This document shows, piece by piece, positions 31,149 through 42,505 of a stretch of 64,000 nucleotides of DNA. A program made the translations under genes and the position numbers. Source of the DNA: Plantago major. Its lineage: Eukaryota; Streptophyta; Magnoliopsida; Lamiales; Plantaginaceae. The first letter of the stretch is position 1. Every line of letters begins with the position of its first letter. The stretch covers positions 1,819,265-1,883,264 of the forward strand of contig CM048840.1 of NCBI GenBank assembly GCA_026545765.1, in the 5' to 3' direction. Below the pieces are notes generated by a model. That model saw only the letters and a list, made by a program, of their open reading frames with translations. It ran no database searches and was not told the DNA's origin.

Positions 31149-34100
31149 ATGGGAACGCCTCTAACTTCCGTGTTAGATTCAAGTGGCTTTAGACACAAAA
31201 TACATCCGATCCAAAATGACATGGAAGCCGGAAACAAAGCAAAGAGTCCTATACCGCCAAGCCCTTCTCAGGCATACGCGTTGTCTCTTTTAAATGGGGA
31301 GCCCCTTATGCCAAGGCATATCATTTTCCAGAAGGAGCTAGAATATGAACTTCAACACAACCATGGAAAATTAGATCTGAAAATGGACACTTTAAGAAGG
31401 TTAGATGAACTTTTCAACGGTTAAATTCCTGCTACACTAGTTGCTTAGTTTTATTGGCTATCTATGGACACAGAAATTGCATATTTATTTCTCAACTGTT
31501 TCTCTTTAAAAAAGAAGATTAATGATAAGTATGAAAAGTTAATACGATGGTATATTTTTGTACTTTTTTCCTATTAATGCTTGTAGGAAAATACAAAACA
31601 AGTTGTCTGATATTGAAGCAGGAGCAGAATTAACCCGGAAAGCAATTGATTTGGAGCAACATGTGAATAATATGCAGGTAAATAATTTTTTACATACGAC
31701 TAATCCAGTCGAGCGGACCCTTTCTTAGGGACGGCTCTCCAATGGCATTTTTTACATCTAAAAGTCTCAACTCGAGATATTGATTAAGTGAACTCAATTT
31801 CCTTATCATTTAAGCCAATAACCGTGAGTTACACTTTGATAATGTTCTATTATATAAACACTATTATTTTTATTCTTTACACTCTTTTCAATTTCAAGAT
31901 ATCTTGATGTTGCTTTCACAAAAATTCCCAAGGGTCTCCTAAAAGTCGATATTTTAATACATGAACTCAGGGTGAATTTTTATTCTTGTTTTTTATTTAC
32001 GCCAAAGTCTTGGAAAAAGTAAGACTTTCCTAAAAAATAGAAAAGTAAAGATTTTTTGGTGGTTTTTTACGGTTTTTGAATTTTAATGGTCTGACCGGTC
32101 GAGTTTCTTAAAAAATCGCCGAGACTCATGGTTTTAAGCAGTTAGCATTTAAAGTTTTAGTTACCGTTTTAACGGATTCCGTTAATGTTTTAAAAGATGA
32201 TGTGATGGTTTTAATGCGTAAGTATTGTATGTTCCAATTATAATTTTTAACCTCTTTTGTTAATCTTTTAGGAGATGGTGTGATGGTACATGATAATTTT
32301 TATAGTTTTAAAATGGTTTGTTATAGTTTTTAAGTGACAATCTAATATCATTAAATCACCATTAAACAAGTTTAAAAGTTTCAAGTATGTCACTAAAACA
32401 TCAATAAACAAGCTTAAAATAAGCTACATGAAACACACAGTCACTACAACATTGAAACATTAAGTCATTCAAATATTTTAAAGCATCTATTCTCACATGA
32501 AGAAAAAAAAAATACTATAAAACTTTCATTGGTGTTTTTTTTTATGCAAATGCAAACTAAGTTGTTATAATAGACTTTACTCCATCAAACTTTTGGTGGA
32601 CTTTGGCTTCTTTTGTTGCAGGTGCTCGTTGCTTCAATACTGCTGTGAAACTCTGTCATCATCAGCACCTGCTTAAAACATTCAGTGACTAGGTTAAAAC
32701 CATAATAACTCTCATCAAAACTCTCACATTGATGCTTAAAAACAAAGAAGGAACACGCAAACACAAGATAAAAACAGTAACATTGATGCTTAAAACCATA
32801 ATAGTGCATCTTGAAACCATTACAAAGCATAAACATGCAACACAAGCTAAAAACATTAACATTGATACATAAATCATAACATTGCCTCTTAAAACTATAA
32901 CAAAATACTTGCAAAAACTCAAATCATAAATATTTCTCAGAAGCTAAAACATTAGCGTTGATACTTAAAACTACAACAATAGATTTTAAAACTATAACAT
33001 ATGCACATAAAACAATAAGGGGCAGAAATATTCAATATAAGCTAAATATAGTAACATTAATGTTTAAAACCATAACGATGCATCTTAAATACAATAACAG
33101 TGTCGCTTAAAACCATAAGAGTATCTATTAAAACTATAAGAATGCCTTTTAAAACTATAACAAATAATTTGCAAAAAAATCAAATCACACGAGAGACTAA
33201 AGCACTAACGTTGCAATTTAAAACTACAACAATAGGCCTTGAAACTATAACATATGTGTTAAAATAATAACATGCGAAAACATTCAACACAAGCTAAAAC
33301 TATAATGATTAAAACTATGACACCGGCTCTTAAAACCATAACAGAGTACCATATAACATGAATTTCATATCTGGTTTGTAATATCAGTTCGTAAAATCAA
33401 ATCATATCGTAAAATTAAATGGTAGTGATACGACCTTCTTAAAACTGTCACATAGCAAAAACATATAATACAAACTAAAAACAGTAACATTAATTCTTAA
33501 AATCATAACAATTAATTTTAAAATTATAACAATGCATATTAAAATTATAACAAGCATGAACATAATACAAACTAAAAACAGTAACATTAGAACTATAACA
33601 AATACTCTTATTTCCAGATCTGACAAGCTAGCAACTGAATTTGAAAGTTTTTAATGAAAACTGAATCAAAATCATGAAACACAAAAAAAGAAAAACACAC
33701 AAAACTACATGTATTACTAATTGTCATGGGTAATAACAATGTGCACAACAATCAAGGCATACAGTACCACCACCAATACCATTTCAATGAGAAGAACAAT
33801 AACGACAACATCATCATCTTCCTCCCAATCTTCTGCAAATTGTCACTCACATACATAAATCTAAAAAATCACCCAGTGTCAGCTACATGAGGCAGGTCAA
33901 GCACAACTCTGCCCCGATCCTCCCCCCTTTTCCGAAGAAGAAAGCCTCTCCGCGAGTATGTCGACTTCATCCTCACTCGTCCTGTTCCTCCGCGAGAAAA
34001 TCACCGCCGGTTCCACGTCAGTGAGGAGGTGGCGCGTTCATCACCGTGCTCAATGATCGGAGATCGATTCCGCTGAGTGAATCGATTTCGCTGTTCGCGT

Positions 34101-34910
34101 GAGCTTATCGATTTTTGCTGAGTCGCAGCTGCAATTGCACCGCGAGTGGGGTGAAGGAGGATTGGGTTCCGCCATTGGAGGATGATGTCGATGATTGTGG
34201 TGAGAATCTCAGATGTGAGTGATTGGCTTATTGCAGAGAGAAAGGGGAAAAAACGCAGAATCTCAAATTGTGCTCTGTTTTTCTTTTTCCAGTTTCAGCG
34301 TGATTTTGTGGCTATATATAGGGAACCGGTCCGGTTGGACCAAAAACCGCATGTCTGGTTAATTTGCTGGTTTTTTGCATTGATCCCGATTTTATTAATA
34401 TATAGAAAAGTCTTACTTTATAGTATACTTACTCTTTATTTACTATATATATTTATTAGTAAACTTGGATCGCAAATTTCATTATGCAGGTAATGGTAGC
34501 ATCACTTACTGCAAAAGTACTGATATGCAAAGAGCATATCAACGATCAATTGCTGCAGAAAGAAATGTTGGATAAAGAAATCAACAGAATGTTGGACGAA
34601 GATTCGCTCTATAACAGTAATTAGCGTATCTATTTTAGACTATAAGTTTTTTTACAGATTGTAATAGATAGTATAATTCCTCCGAGAATATTTTTTCTTT
34701 TATTTACAAGCAGTGATGAAGGAAGCTTTGCTAGATGATATACAAAGGCTGAAACAGAGTTTGGAAGACGCGAAAGCGCACAATGTGCCTGAGTCAGAAC
34801 CGGACCAGAACACAATGTCATCGTCGCAACCAAGCACCTTAAGCTCTTTCCAAGAATTCTTGAAGAAGATGGCAGAAAGCTTCCCAGAGGATGAGTTGTT
34901 CTCTAATTGA
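31149..34910 (+). CDS. Host coiled-coil protein gene, four coding exons, 221 aa
   Basis: Coding exons 31149-31399, 31587-31677, 34490-34616 and 34714-34910 join in frame (666 bp) through GT-AG sites. The product starts MGTPLTSVLDSSGFRHKIHP, has a Pro/Ser-rich stretch (KSPIPPSPSQAYAL), then long heptad-like helices (KIQNKLSDIEAGAELTRKAI; QLLQKEMLDKEINRM; LLDDIQRLKQSLEDA) and an acidic end (SFPEDELFSN). I do not recognise the family; it could be a small scaffold or centromere/microtubule-type coiled-coil protein, but this is a guess. An acceptor (TTTTGCAG) sits 5 bp before the ATG, so a non-coding or further coding exon lies upstream, probably left of the copia element. Intron 2 holds a 2.4-kb transposon. 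Confidence 0.6.
32690..33620. repeat. CTTAAAACTATAACA-type interspersed repeats
   Basis: Dozens of imperfect copies of (G/C)CTTAAAAC(C/T)ATAACA at irregular spacing of 30-45 bp; the same pattern fills 36290-37020 in copy 2. No stable coding content. Confidence 0.85.
33717..34175 (-). pseudogene. Coding-like exons of the copy-1 element, hydrophobic C-terminus
   Basis: From ATG at 34175 the minus strand reads MAEPNPPSPHSRCNCSCDSA to a stop near 34050; after a GC-rich block, a last exon (33717-33837, acceptor TTTGCAG) reads DWEEDDDVVVIVLLIEMVLV and ends in a strongly hydrophobic run before THDN and stop. The acidic-then-hydrophobic tail suggests a membrane anchor. Exon linkage is uncertain and the product unrecognised. 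Confidence 0.35.
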
Positions 34911-35269
34911 AGAACCGGTTAGCACACCGATTGAAGCATATCGAAGACGAGCTTGAGGACAATAGCAATGGCTATGTGGACATTGTTCGAAGGAGAAGTT
35001 GTTGCAAGTTTTAATCTTAAGCTTGATCTGTGGGTTTTTTTTTTTTTTTGGATTTTGAATTTTCAATGTGCTTGGTTTGCCCACTATAAATTGTTAGAAC
35101 AAGTGTCTTCACCATTATATAGGAGTATGCTCTATAATTGCATAAATGACATTAAATGAGTTTGGGAGTTATTACATTATCATTAATTCTTATATACTTA
35201 GACGTTTTTTCATATTCTAATTTTTTATTTTTATATCTTATAAAGACAATGGAAACAATTTTCGTTGCC
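34911..35269. other. Downstream region of the coiled-coil gene
   Basis: Likely 3' UTR (GC-moderate to about 35030) followed by AT-rich spacer with a T tract at 35034. Nothing else seen. Confidence 0.5.
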
Positions 35270-35270
35270 G

Positions 35271-35494
35271 GCTTCATTTGGTTTGAGGAAAAATGGGGGA
35301 AAAAAAAAAAAAATAGGAGAAAATAAGATTTTCGTAGAAAATGTAAGGGAAAAACAACTTTCCTTATTTAGTGGAGATATACATGTTTGATATAGATTTT
35401 CATAAATTTTTCAGCGATTTCCTCAGAATTACCAAATGGTGGAAAACTCCTATGTTTTTTCTTTTCTCTCGTTTTCCCTCAAACCAAATGAAGT
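35271..35494. mobile_element. MITE-like inverted-repeat element
   Basis: About 224 bp; CTTCATTTGGTTTGAGG at the left (35272) recurs inverted at the right end (CCCTCAAACCAAATGAAG). AT-rich inside. No clear target duplication. The terminal sequence resembles PIF/Harbinger MITEs, but the class is not proven. Confidence 0.6.
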
Positions 35495-36289
35495 CTAAGT
35501 ACACATTGGAAACCTTTTGAAATAGCCAAAGTCTTGGACTTCCAATGTAAGATTTTCCTATAAAATAGGAAAGTCAAGGTTTTTTTGTGGTTTTTTGCGG
35601 TTTTCGGGTTTTAGCGATCTGACCGGCCGAGTTTCTTAAAAAAAACCGCCGAGACACACATTTTTCGTTATACTTTTAATAGATTATGTTGTGATTTTAA
35701 GTTGTTAACATTGAAAGTTTTAGTTACAGTTTTAACGTATTTTATTAATGTTTTAAAAGATGATGTGATGGTTTCAATGGGTCAGTATTGTATGTTTCAA
35801 TCATAATTTTAACCTTTTTTGTTAATTTTTAAGAGAGGTGTGATGGTTTTAAGGAGCTACATGATAGTTTTTAAGATGGTTTGTTATAGTTTTAAGTGAC
35901 AATCTAATATCATTAAACCACCATTAAACAAGTTTAAAAGTTTCAGGGATGCCATTGAAACATCAATAAACGAGTTTAAAATAAGCTACTTGAAACATAC
36001 TATGTCATTACAATTTTGAAACATTCAGTCATTCAGATGTTTTAAAACATCTATTCTCATAGGAAAAAAAATTTACAATAAACGTTAATTCGATGTTTTT
36101 TATACAAATGCAAACTGAGTTGTTAAAATAGGCTTTTTCCGATTAAACTTGTTGGTGAACTTCGGCTTCCTGCCTTTTGTTGTTTGTGCTTGTTGCTTTA
36201 ATACTGCAATGACACATTTGAGAGACCTATCATCAAACTCGATGTCATCGTCACCACCTGGTTAAAACATTCACCAACTGGGTTAAAAC

Positions 36290-37020
36290 CATAATAACGC
36301 ACATTAAAACTATCTATTGGTGCTTGAAAAAAAAATATAAGAACATGCAAAACAAGCAAAAAAATAGTAAAATTGATGCTTAAAACCATATCAGTGGCTC
36401 TTAAAACTATAATAATACCTCTTAAACTATAAGAAAGCAGGAATATGCAACATAAGCTTACAATAGTAACATTGATGCTTAAAACCATAACAGTGCCTTG
36501 TAAAACTATAACAATGTCTCTTAAAACTATAACAAAGCATTTGTAAACAATCAAATCATACATATTTCATCAGAAGCTAGAAAAAACTAATGTTGATGCT
36601 TAAAACTACAACAATAGGTCTTAAAACTATAACATATGCGCTAAAAATGATAACAGACAGAAATATTCAACACAAGCTAAAAATAGTAACATTCAAGCTT
36701 AAAACCATAATAGTGCATTTTAAAACTATAACAAAGTTGAAACATATAATACAAGCTAAAAACAATAACATTGATGCTTAAAATAATTAAATCCATAACA
36801 GTGTCTCTTAAAATTATAATATTTTTAAACAATAACAAAACATCTGCAAAAAGTCAAATCATAAATATTTCATCAGCTAAAAACATTAAAATTGTTGCTT
36901 AAAACTACAATGCTAGGTATTAAAACTATGACATACGCGCTAAAACAATAACGTATAGAAACATTCGACACAAGCTAAAAACGTAACATGATGCTTAAAA
37001 CTATAACACGGTCCATTAAA
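36290..37020. repeat. CTTAAAACTATAACA-type repeats in copy 2
   Basis: Same irregular repeats as 32690-33620 (TTGATGCTTAAAACCATAAC and TCTTAAAACTATAACA). Confidence 0.85.
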
Positions 37021-37061
37021 ACAAGTGTTGCTTGTGGAAAGATCTCACTCACGGTTTGTTA

Positions 37062-37174
37062 GACCCCGGTCTTACTCCCGGTGGTCTCACCCTCTCACTG
37101 TAGCAGTGGATCTCACAGTGTGGGACCCACTGCTACAGTGAGAGGGTGAGACCACCGGGGTAAGACCGGGGTCG
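37062..37174. repeat. Near-perfect 47-49-bp hairpin
   Basis: Left arm 37062-37110 and right arm 37128-37174 are complementary except for two extra bases in the left arm; the loop is 17 nt. The arms contain GACCCCGGTCTTAC and GGTGGTCTCACCCTCTCACT. GC-rich compared with its surroundings. It is probably a small foldback transposon nested in copy 2. Confidence 0.9.
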
Positions 37175-37282
37175 AATTTTCCCTCACCAATATCATCCAC
37201 CAAAACATCACATTACACCCTCTAGCTCATAATATCTCGAATACAAAAACTGTAATTAATGCACACAAATGTACACTCTTAA

Positions 37283-37570
37283 CATTCAATTGCAGCTTTC
37301 TTTCTATTACTAGCGATTACTTTAAGTAGCGACAAGAGCCAAACCGGCATACGAGCAGCAACATGAGCAGCAGTCTGCTCCATTTCCTTGATCCCCTTGA
37401 ATGATTGAGCCAAGCTGAGCACATTCCTTCTCATATGCATAATATATTTCTCTGCAAAAACACACGATTAAGCATTGATTTTGCGGGTATTTACCTTTGA
37501 GGTACCTCTTGATGGTGCGGCGCAGGCGAGGTGGGACGCCACGGCAGCCTTCGGATTGTTTGGCCTACCC
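37283..37570 (-). pseudogene. Coding-like exons of the copy-2 element
   Basis: Two blocks join in frame through GTAAAT...TTTTGCAG: RLRRTIKRYLK before the intron (about 37485-37570) and EKYIMHMRRNVLSLAQSFKG, then AARMPVWLLSLLKVIASN and a stop at 37283. The frame breaks upstream at a TAG near 37570. The second exon has a basic helix and a short hydrophobic segment. Not recognised; may be the element gene or captured host sequence. Confidence 0.4.
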
Positions 37571-37808
37571 ACTTACTCCGTCGTCGGATTCGATCTCCGG
37601 TGGAGGTGATTCATGGTTTCATCCCTGCGAGGAGGATCGGCTGCGGATCGAGTCATAAGGTGGCGGTGGATGGGAAGATGATGGAGTTGGAGACGAGAGA
37701 GATGGGGATTGAATGTTTATCTCACTAGGTTTACTTAGAGAGATAAAATGGTTGAGTGGTATGATTTTTGTGATAGATTGTGTTGTTTATTTGTGGTATT
37801 TATATAAA

Positions 37809-39413
37809 GGGGGTTTTTTTTTTTTTTACGATTAAACGTTTAGTCCCACTTTGAGTTTGCACTAAAACCTTTTTTTTTACACCACCAAAACCTTTCAAAA
37901 AAATTCTCCCTAACACAAATATTGGACGGTGTTTAGTGTCCGTTAGCGAAAATTTTCAAATTGCACCAAAACATTTACAAAAACTTGCACTCGCTACCGA
38001 AAGCTTTTCTTATAATGTCAGTTCATACTTATTGTTCAGTTTGTATGATACTTTAAATGGTTATTTTCACGGTTACGAGTGTCATTGACTCATTGTGGAT
38101 GTAATTGCATTTTTTTATTAAAGGGGGTTTGTCGTTTGAGGTAAATGATGCGTTATTTGTTTTTTTTTTTTTTTTCTATTTGTGCATGTAACTTTTTTTC
38201 CGTTGGTACATGCATGTATTTAAGCGTGTATCAAAGAAACTAAAATCGCCTAGTTTTAGTAAGATTACCTAGTCTTTCTTTCTCCACGCATTCATTGATC
38301 ATGGTCATCATAAATAGACCAGTCAGAGGTGTAGCTAGGCCCTTGAACCTGGCTTTTATCAGGTAGGGCGTGTTTGGATCATATGTTCATGTTACTCTAT
38401 CAAATATATGTGCAATATTAAGTACTAGTACTACTAATAGTTAACAAATATGATAGGTTGATGATAATAATTTTCTTGATTATTCAATAATTTACTTTAT
38501 CTATGTAAAAGTTGTTGATAACTATATTTAAGAGAGACATTTTTCCTATGCAGTAGTAGTTTTGAAGATGTTATGATATTGACTCTTGATGAGATATACG
38601 GAGCACAAAAATTAAGAGACTCATTTGTCACATGGTAATTATGATTGGTTATTGTACTGTGTTTTGAACTTTGAAGCACCAACTTGTTTTATAGGCTCTA
38701 CTTTTTGTCATAAATACGTTTTTACTTTTTAATAACAAAATGCTAGAAAATGTGTCTGAAATTTAATTTTCAGATGTGGAAAGGGTGGTTTCTGAAAATA
38801 AAGAACCCAGGTTAGTTGATAGAGACAACGAATCCAGATTAAGAGTGAAGTATGCTATACCATATAAGAGTTGGATGAATGTATATTAAATATATGATTC
38901 ATTTCCTCAGTAGGACGATTGTAGACTAAATATATAATTCATTTATTGATTAACTTTGTAAATATATGATTAATTTGAACTTGCTAGCTACACCTTTGAC
39001 TGTTTTATTTATGATGAACATGATCAAGTGATGCGTGGAGAACTAGGTGATCTTACTAAAACTAGACGATTTTAGTATTTTACTATACATGTTTAATTAC
39101 ATGCATGTACCAAACGAAAAAAAAATTACATGCACACATAGAAAAAAACACATGACTCATACTTTACCTCAAACGGCAAACCCCCTTTGACAAAAATACA
39201 ATCACACCCACAATGAGTCAATGACACTCGTTACCGGGAAAAAAATCATTTAAAGTATCATGCAAACTGAACAATAAGTATGGACTGACATTATAAGAAA
39301 AGGTTTCAGTAGCGAGTGCAAGTTTTTGTAAAGGTTTTGGTGCAAAGTGTTAAAAAAAAAAATTTAGTGCAAACTCAAAGTGGACCTAAAGGTTTAAGTG
39401 TAAAAAAAAATTC
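37809..39413. mobile_element. Short MULE with long terminal inverted repeats, nested in copy 2
   Basis: 1605 bp. The left arm (37809 to about 38330) is found inverted at the right (about 38990-39413): CCACTTTGAGTTTGCACTAAA near both ends, CTTATAATGTCAG, GAGTGTCATTGACTCATTG, CATGCATGTA and CTAGTTTTAGTAAGA(T). Flanked by TTATATAAA (37800-37808 and 39414-39422), a likely 9-bp duplication. Middle (38330-38990) is AT-rich without a gene. Removing it restores the alignment between copies 1 and 2. Confidence 0.88.
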
Positions 39414-39510
39414 TTATATAAAATATACTGACCGGTTATTTATTGTGAAAACCGGATTTTCCTATAGATTAGGAAAATCTTCCCTTTTACTATACTTACT
39501 CTTTGAAATA

Positions 39511-40414
39511 ATGAAATAGTTGTAAAGCATGCAAACAAAGTAAATGTTACTTAATCCAATAGGATAGGCATGAATTACAAATTTGGTCACGATATGGTTC
39601 GACGAAATATGTACACCCTGCTGGACCAAGATAGATTCGATACCATTATCACGAGAAATCCATTTACAAGGAGGCCATGCTCCTGCTCAAGGGGATGCTT
39701 CCTCGAGGGCCCGATCGAAGAGAATGATATGAAGAAGAATACGCTGCGAACACCTAGAAACATGTATGTGAAACCGCTTAAGGGGTCTGCTCCCTAAAAT
39801 TGGACGACCCTAATGGCGTGGCCTACATAGAACATGGTCCCATGAAATCAGGGATCATGTCCCCTAGCATCATCTATAAATACCTCACAAATCGTCATCA
39901 ATAGGGCACACTTTATTACCCTCCAATCGCACTTGATATATAGCTCCTCTGATGACAACCAACCGAGAGTATCGAATCACATTTGGCTTGACGTAGATAA
40001 GATGAGTAAAATGGTACTATAACCTTATAATAATTTCTATGTTACTTACAATAACACGAATTAAGACGAACTGGCACGGATTTGTCATTATCATCACATA
40101 CATTAAAAGTGAATTGAAAACCCTGACAGATGTAACATCAGACAACAGTCACTATTGATTTCACTCACTTTTTAACTTTTAACCCGCTTTTCAATTTTTC
40201 ATCCTCTTGATTTAGATTACTAAACCAATGCCAAAAACACACACACTACCAAGTCCACTAACCAGTTCACAGACATACACACATACATACATGCCGTTTT
40301 AATAAATACCAACCTCCTCTTCACCTCACCATTTCTCCAGACGCCAAAAATGGCAGCTCCATCCAACCACTCTCTCACTTAACTCTCCCTTTCTCTCTCT
40401 ACAACACACCACCC
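39511..40414. other. Upstream region of kinase gene, with possible LTR fragment
   Basis: 39560-39990 has LTR-like features (GC-mixed sequence, TATAAATA near 39882, then a leader-like stretch), but no partner LTR. From 40000 on it is the kinase-gene promoter, with C/T-rich leader (TCTCCCTTTCTCTCTCTAC) just before the ATG. Confidence 0.4.
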
Positions 40415-40866
40415 ATGGCAGCCGCTCTAGAATGCTGGTCCAGTCGCACAAGCACTGACGAAGAAGCCGTCGAGCAAGTGCTCATGCGAACTCAAGACAG
40501 ATCTGAAAGTCCACCGGAAAACACCTCTCCTACTTCTCCCTCCGCCGCAGCTTCAGACTCCTCCGCCTTCCAGAAGCGGTTTCAGCGGCTCAGCCGGAAT
40601 GTGTCTGAAGCCATTGCCTCCTTCAAAAACTCGCTCAACATTGATTCGGCTCGTGAGCCGCCGATTAGCACCCAATCCAACGGTCGTAAGAATGTTTGGG
40701 GTAGTGTTGTACGTAGCTTGACGCAGTTGTATCCTGGCAGCCAGTTGCCCGAGAAATTGGTCTCCAATCTTCGCAAGCATTACGATTCTCTACCTCTCAG
40801 GTTTAATTCAAAATCAAAATCAGAAACAGTGTTTTTCGTTTTTGTTCAATTTCGATTTTAGATTTT

Positions 40867-40897
<31 letters not shown>

Positions 40898-42505
40898 GGT
40901 TGTTGATTTGGATTGGATTGTACTTTCTCAGTTATGCACAAGCTGGTTTTGAGATGAAGGATGTGTTTCTGCACATTAAGTTGATAGAGCAAGCATCAGG
41001 TGAGGATCGGCCGGCGATAATGATTCAGGAGATAATGTCTGATGAGGAAGTGGCTGGTTCTGTATTTAAGCTTACATTTGCTTGTAATTCGGCTGTTTCG
41101 TGGCCTGCGATGTCGGGAGCGCTCGATAGCTCTTCGATTTGTTGTAAGAAGTTGCAGATCTTTGAGAAGAAGGGGTTCACATTGGGGATAGTGTTGTTGT
41201 CAGTTGAGAATGGGCAGGAGAAGATGTTTAAGTCCAGGGTTGAAAATGCTCTTAAGTCTGCGATTAAGAGGCCGAAGAACAATTCGATTAAGCTGCCGTT
41301 TGGACTTTGTGGGTGTAAGGAAGAGAGTTCTAGAGGTAGGGATGTTGGGGATGTTGAAGAGGATTGTGGGAGTGATGGGAGTTATAGGAATGGAGAGAAT
41401 TCGGGGTCTAGGTTTCAGTTAAGCGTGCCTTTGCCTGAGGATTCGGTTTTGGTTTCGGTTAGTGAATGGCAAACTGTGAATTCTGGGAAGAATGAGATGG
41501 GGAAGTGGTTGTTGGATCATGATGCTGTTGAGATTGGGGATCAGATTGGGCCGGGTACTTATAAAGGGGTGTACAAAGGTAAGAAGGTTGGGGTAGAGAA
41601 GCTCAAGGGGTGTGATAAGGGGAATGCATATGATTTCGAGCTGAGGAGGGATTTGTTGGAGTTGATGACGTGTGGCCATAAGAATATCTTGCAGTTCTTT
41701 GGTGTTTGTGTTGATGAGAATCATGGGTTGTGTATTGTGACCAAGTTGATGGATGGAGGATCTGTTCATGAGCTGATAATGAAGAAAAAGAAGCTTCAGA
41801 TTAAAGATGTTTTGAGGATTGTGATAGATGTTGCTGAGGGGATTAAGTTCATGAATGATCATGGAGTTGCTTATAGGGATTTGAATACGCAGAGGATCTT
41901 GTTAGATAAGAATTGGAATGCTTGTTTGGGCGATATGGGAATTGTTGCAGCGTGTGGGAGTGCTGCTGAGGCTATGGACTACGAAACGGATGGTTATAGA
42001 TGGCTGGCTCCTGAGGTTTGTTCCTGTTCAAACCAATAACCATTGTAGAATCTTTATTTAAGCGATTATTTGTTGATATATTGCCGTAAGGCGTGCATCT
42101 CTTGGTCATGCTAGACTTTACATTATCTGAGATTCTTGATATGTCACTGGATACATGAGCTCAATCTCTTAGGCATCCACATGTCTAACTTTCTCTTCTT
42201 CTTTACAGATCATCGCAGCTGATCCTGAAAATGTTAAAGAGACGTGGATGAGCAATGCATACAGCTTCGGAATGATAATATGGGAGATGTTGACTGGTGA
42301 GATTGCATATTCTTCTTACTCACCAGTCCAGGCTGCAGTCGGAATAGCTGCTTGTGGCCTTAGACCTGATATTCCCGAAAGCTGCCCACAGTTCCTGAGA
42401 TCATTGATTATCAAATGTTGGAACACCGTCCCAACAAAACGCCCACAATTTTCTGAAATAATATCAACTTTGATACGCTACAGCACCAGTACTACAAGTA
42501 GATAG
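40415..42505 (+). CDS. Raf-like/TKL kinase-domain protein, three exons, 588 aa
   Basis: Exons 40415-40800, 40932-42015 and 42209-42505 join in frame (1767 bp) at GT-AG introns; the first intron carries a long T tract. The N-terminal 310 residues (MAAALECWSSRTSTDEEAVE...) form the domain typical of a plant-specific kinase family that includes, from memory, At5g58520 and At5g07140. The kinase domain spans about residues 317-580: Gly loop IGPGTYKGVYKG (about 335), VEK lysine (about 352), YRDLN instead of HRDxxxxN (about 442), DMG instead of DFG (463), and APE (488). With HRD and DFG both altered but Lys and both Asp kept, activity may be weak or atypical. Probably signalling in the cytosol; substrate unknown. 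Confidence 0.93.

Larger units (their letters stand above)
32001..34434. mobile_element. Mutator-type element, unnamed family, copy 1 (in host intron)
   Basis: 2434 bp starting GCCAAAGTCTTGG and ending TATAGTATACTTACTC, flanked by a perfect 9-bp duplication TTTATTTAC (31992-32000 and 34435-34443). The first and last 32 bp are inverted repeats with about 22 matches, best in AAAGTAAGACTTT(T/C)CTA. The middle has many CTTAAAACTATAACA words. GC-richer coding-like blocks on the minus strand lie at 32585-32670, 33717-33837 and 33890-34175. The 9-bp duplication fits the Mutator superfamily; the element's gene is not recognised. Confidence 0.8.
35525..39501. mobile_element. Mutator-type element, unnamed family, copy 2 (with nested MULE)
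   Basis: Starts GCCAAAGTCTTGGACTTCC and ends TACTATACTTACTC like copy 1, with its own perfect 9-bp duplication TTTGAAATA (35516-35524 and 39502-39510). Left part (35525-37030) aligns with 32001-33340. It contains a near-perfect hairpin at 37062-37174, coding-like minus-strand blocks (36135-36260, 37283-37560) and a nested long-TIR MULE at 37809-39413; without the latter it would be about 2.4 kb, as copy 1. Confidence 0.82.

Noticed and set aside
39560..39990. LTR-like stretch with open frame MNYKFGHDMVRRNM
   Set aside because: No second LTR, primer site or gag/pol nearby; the frame has no family motif.
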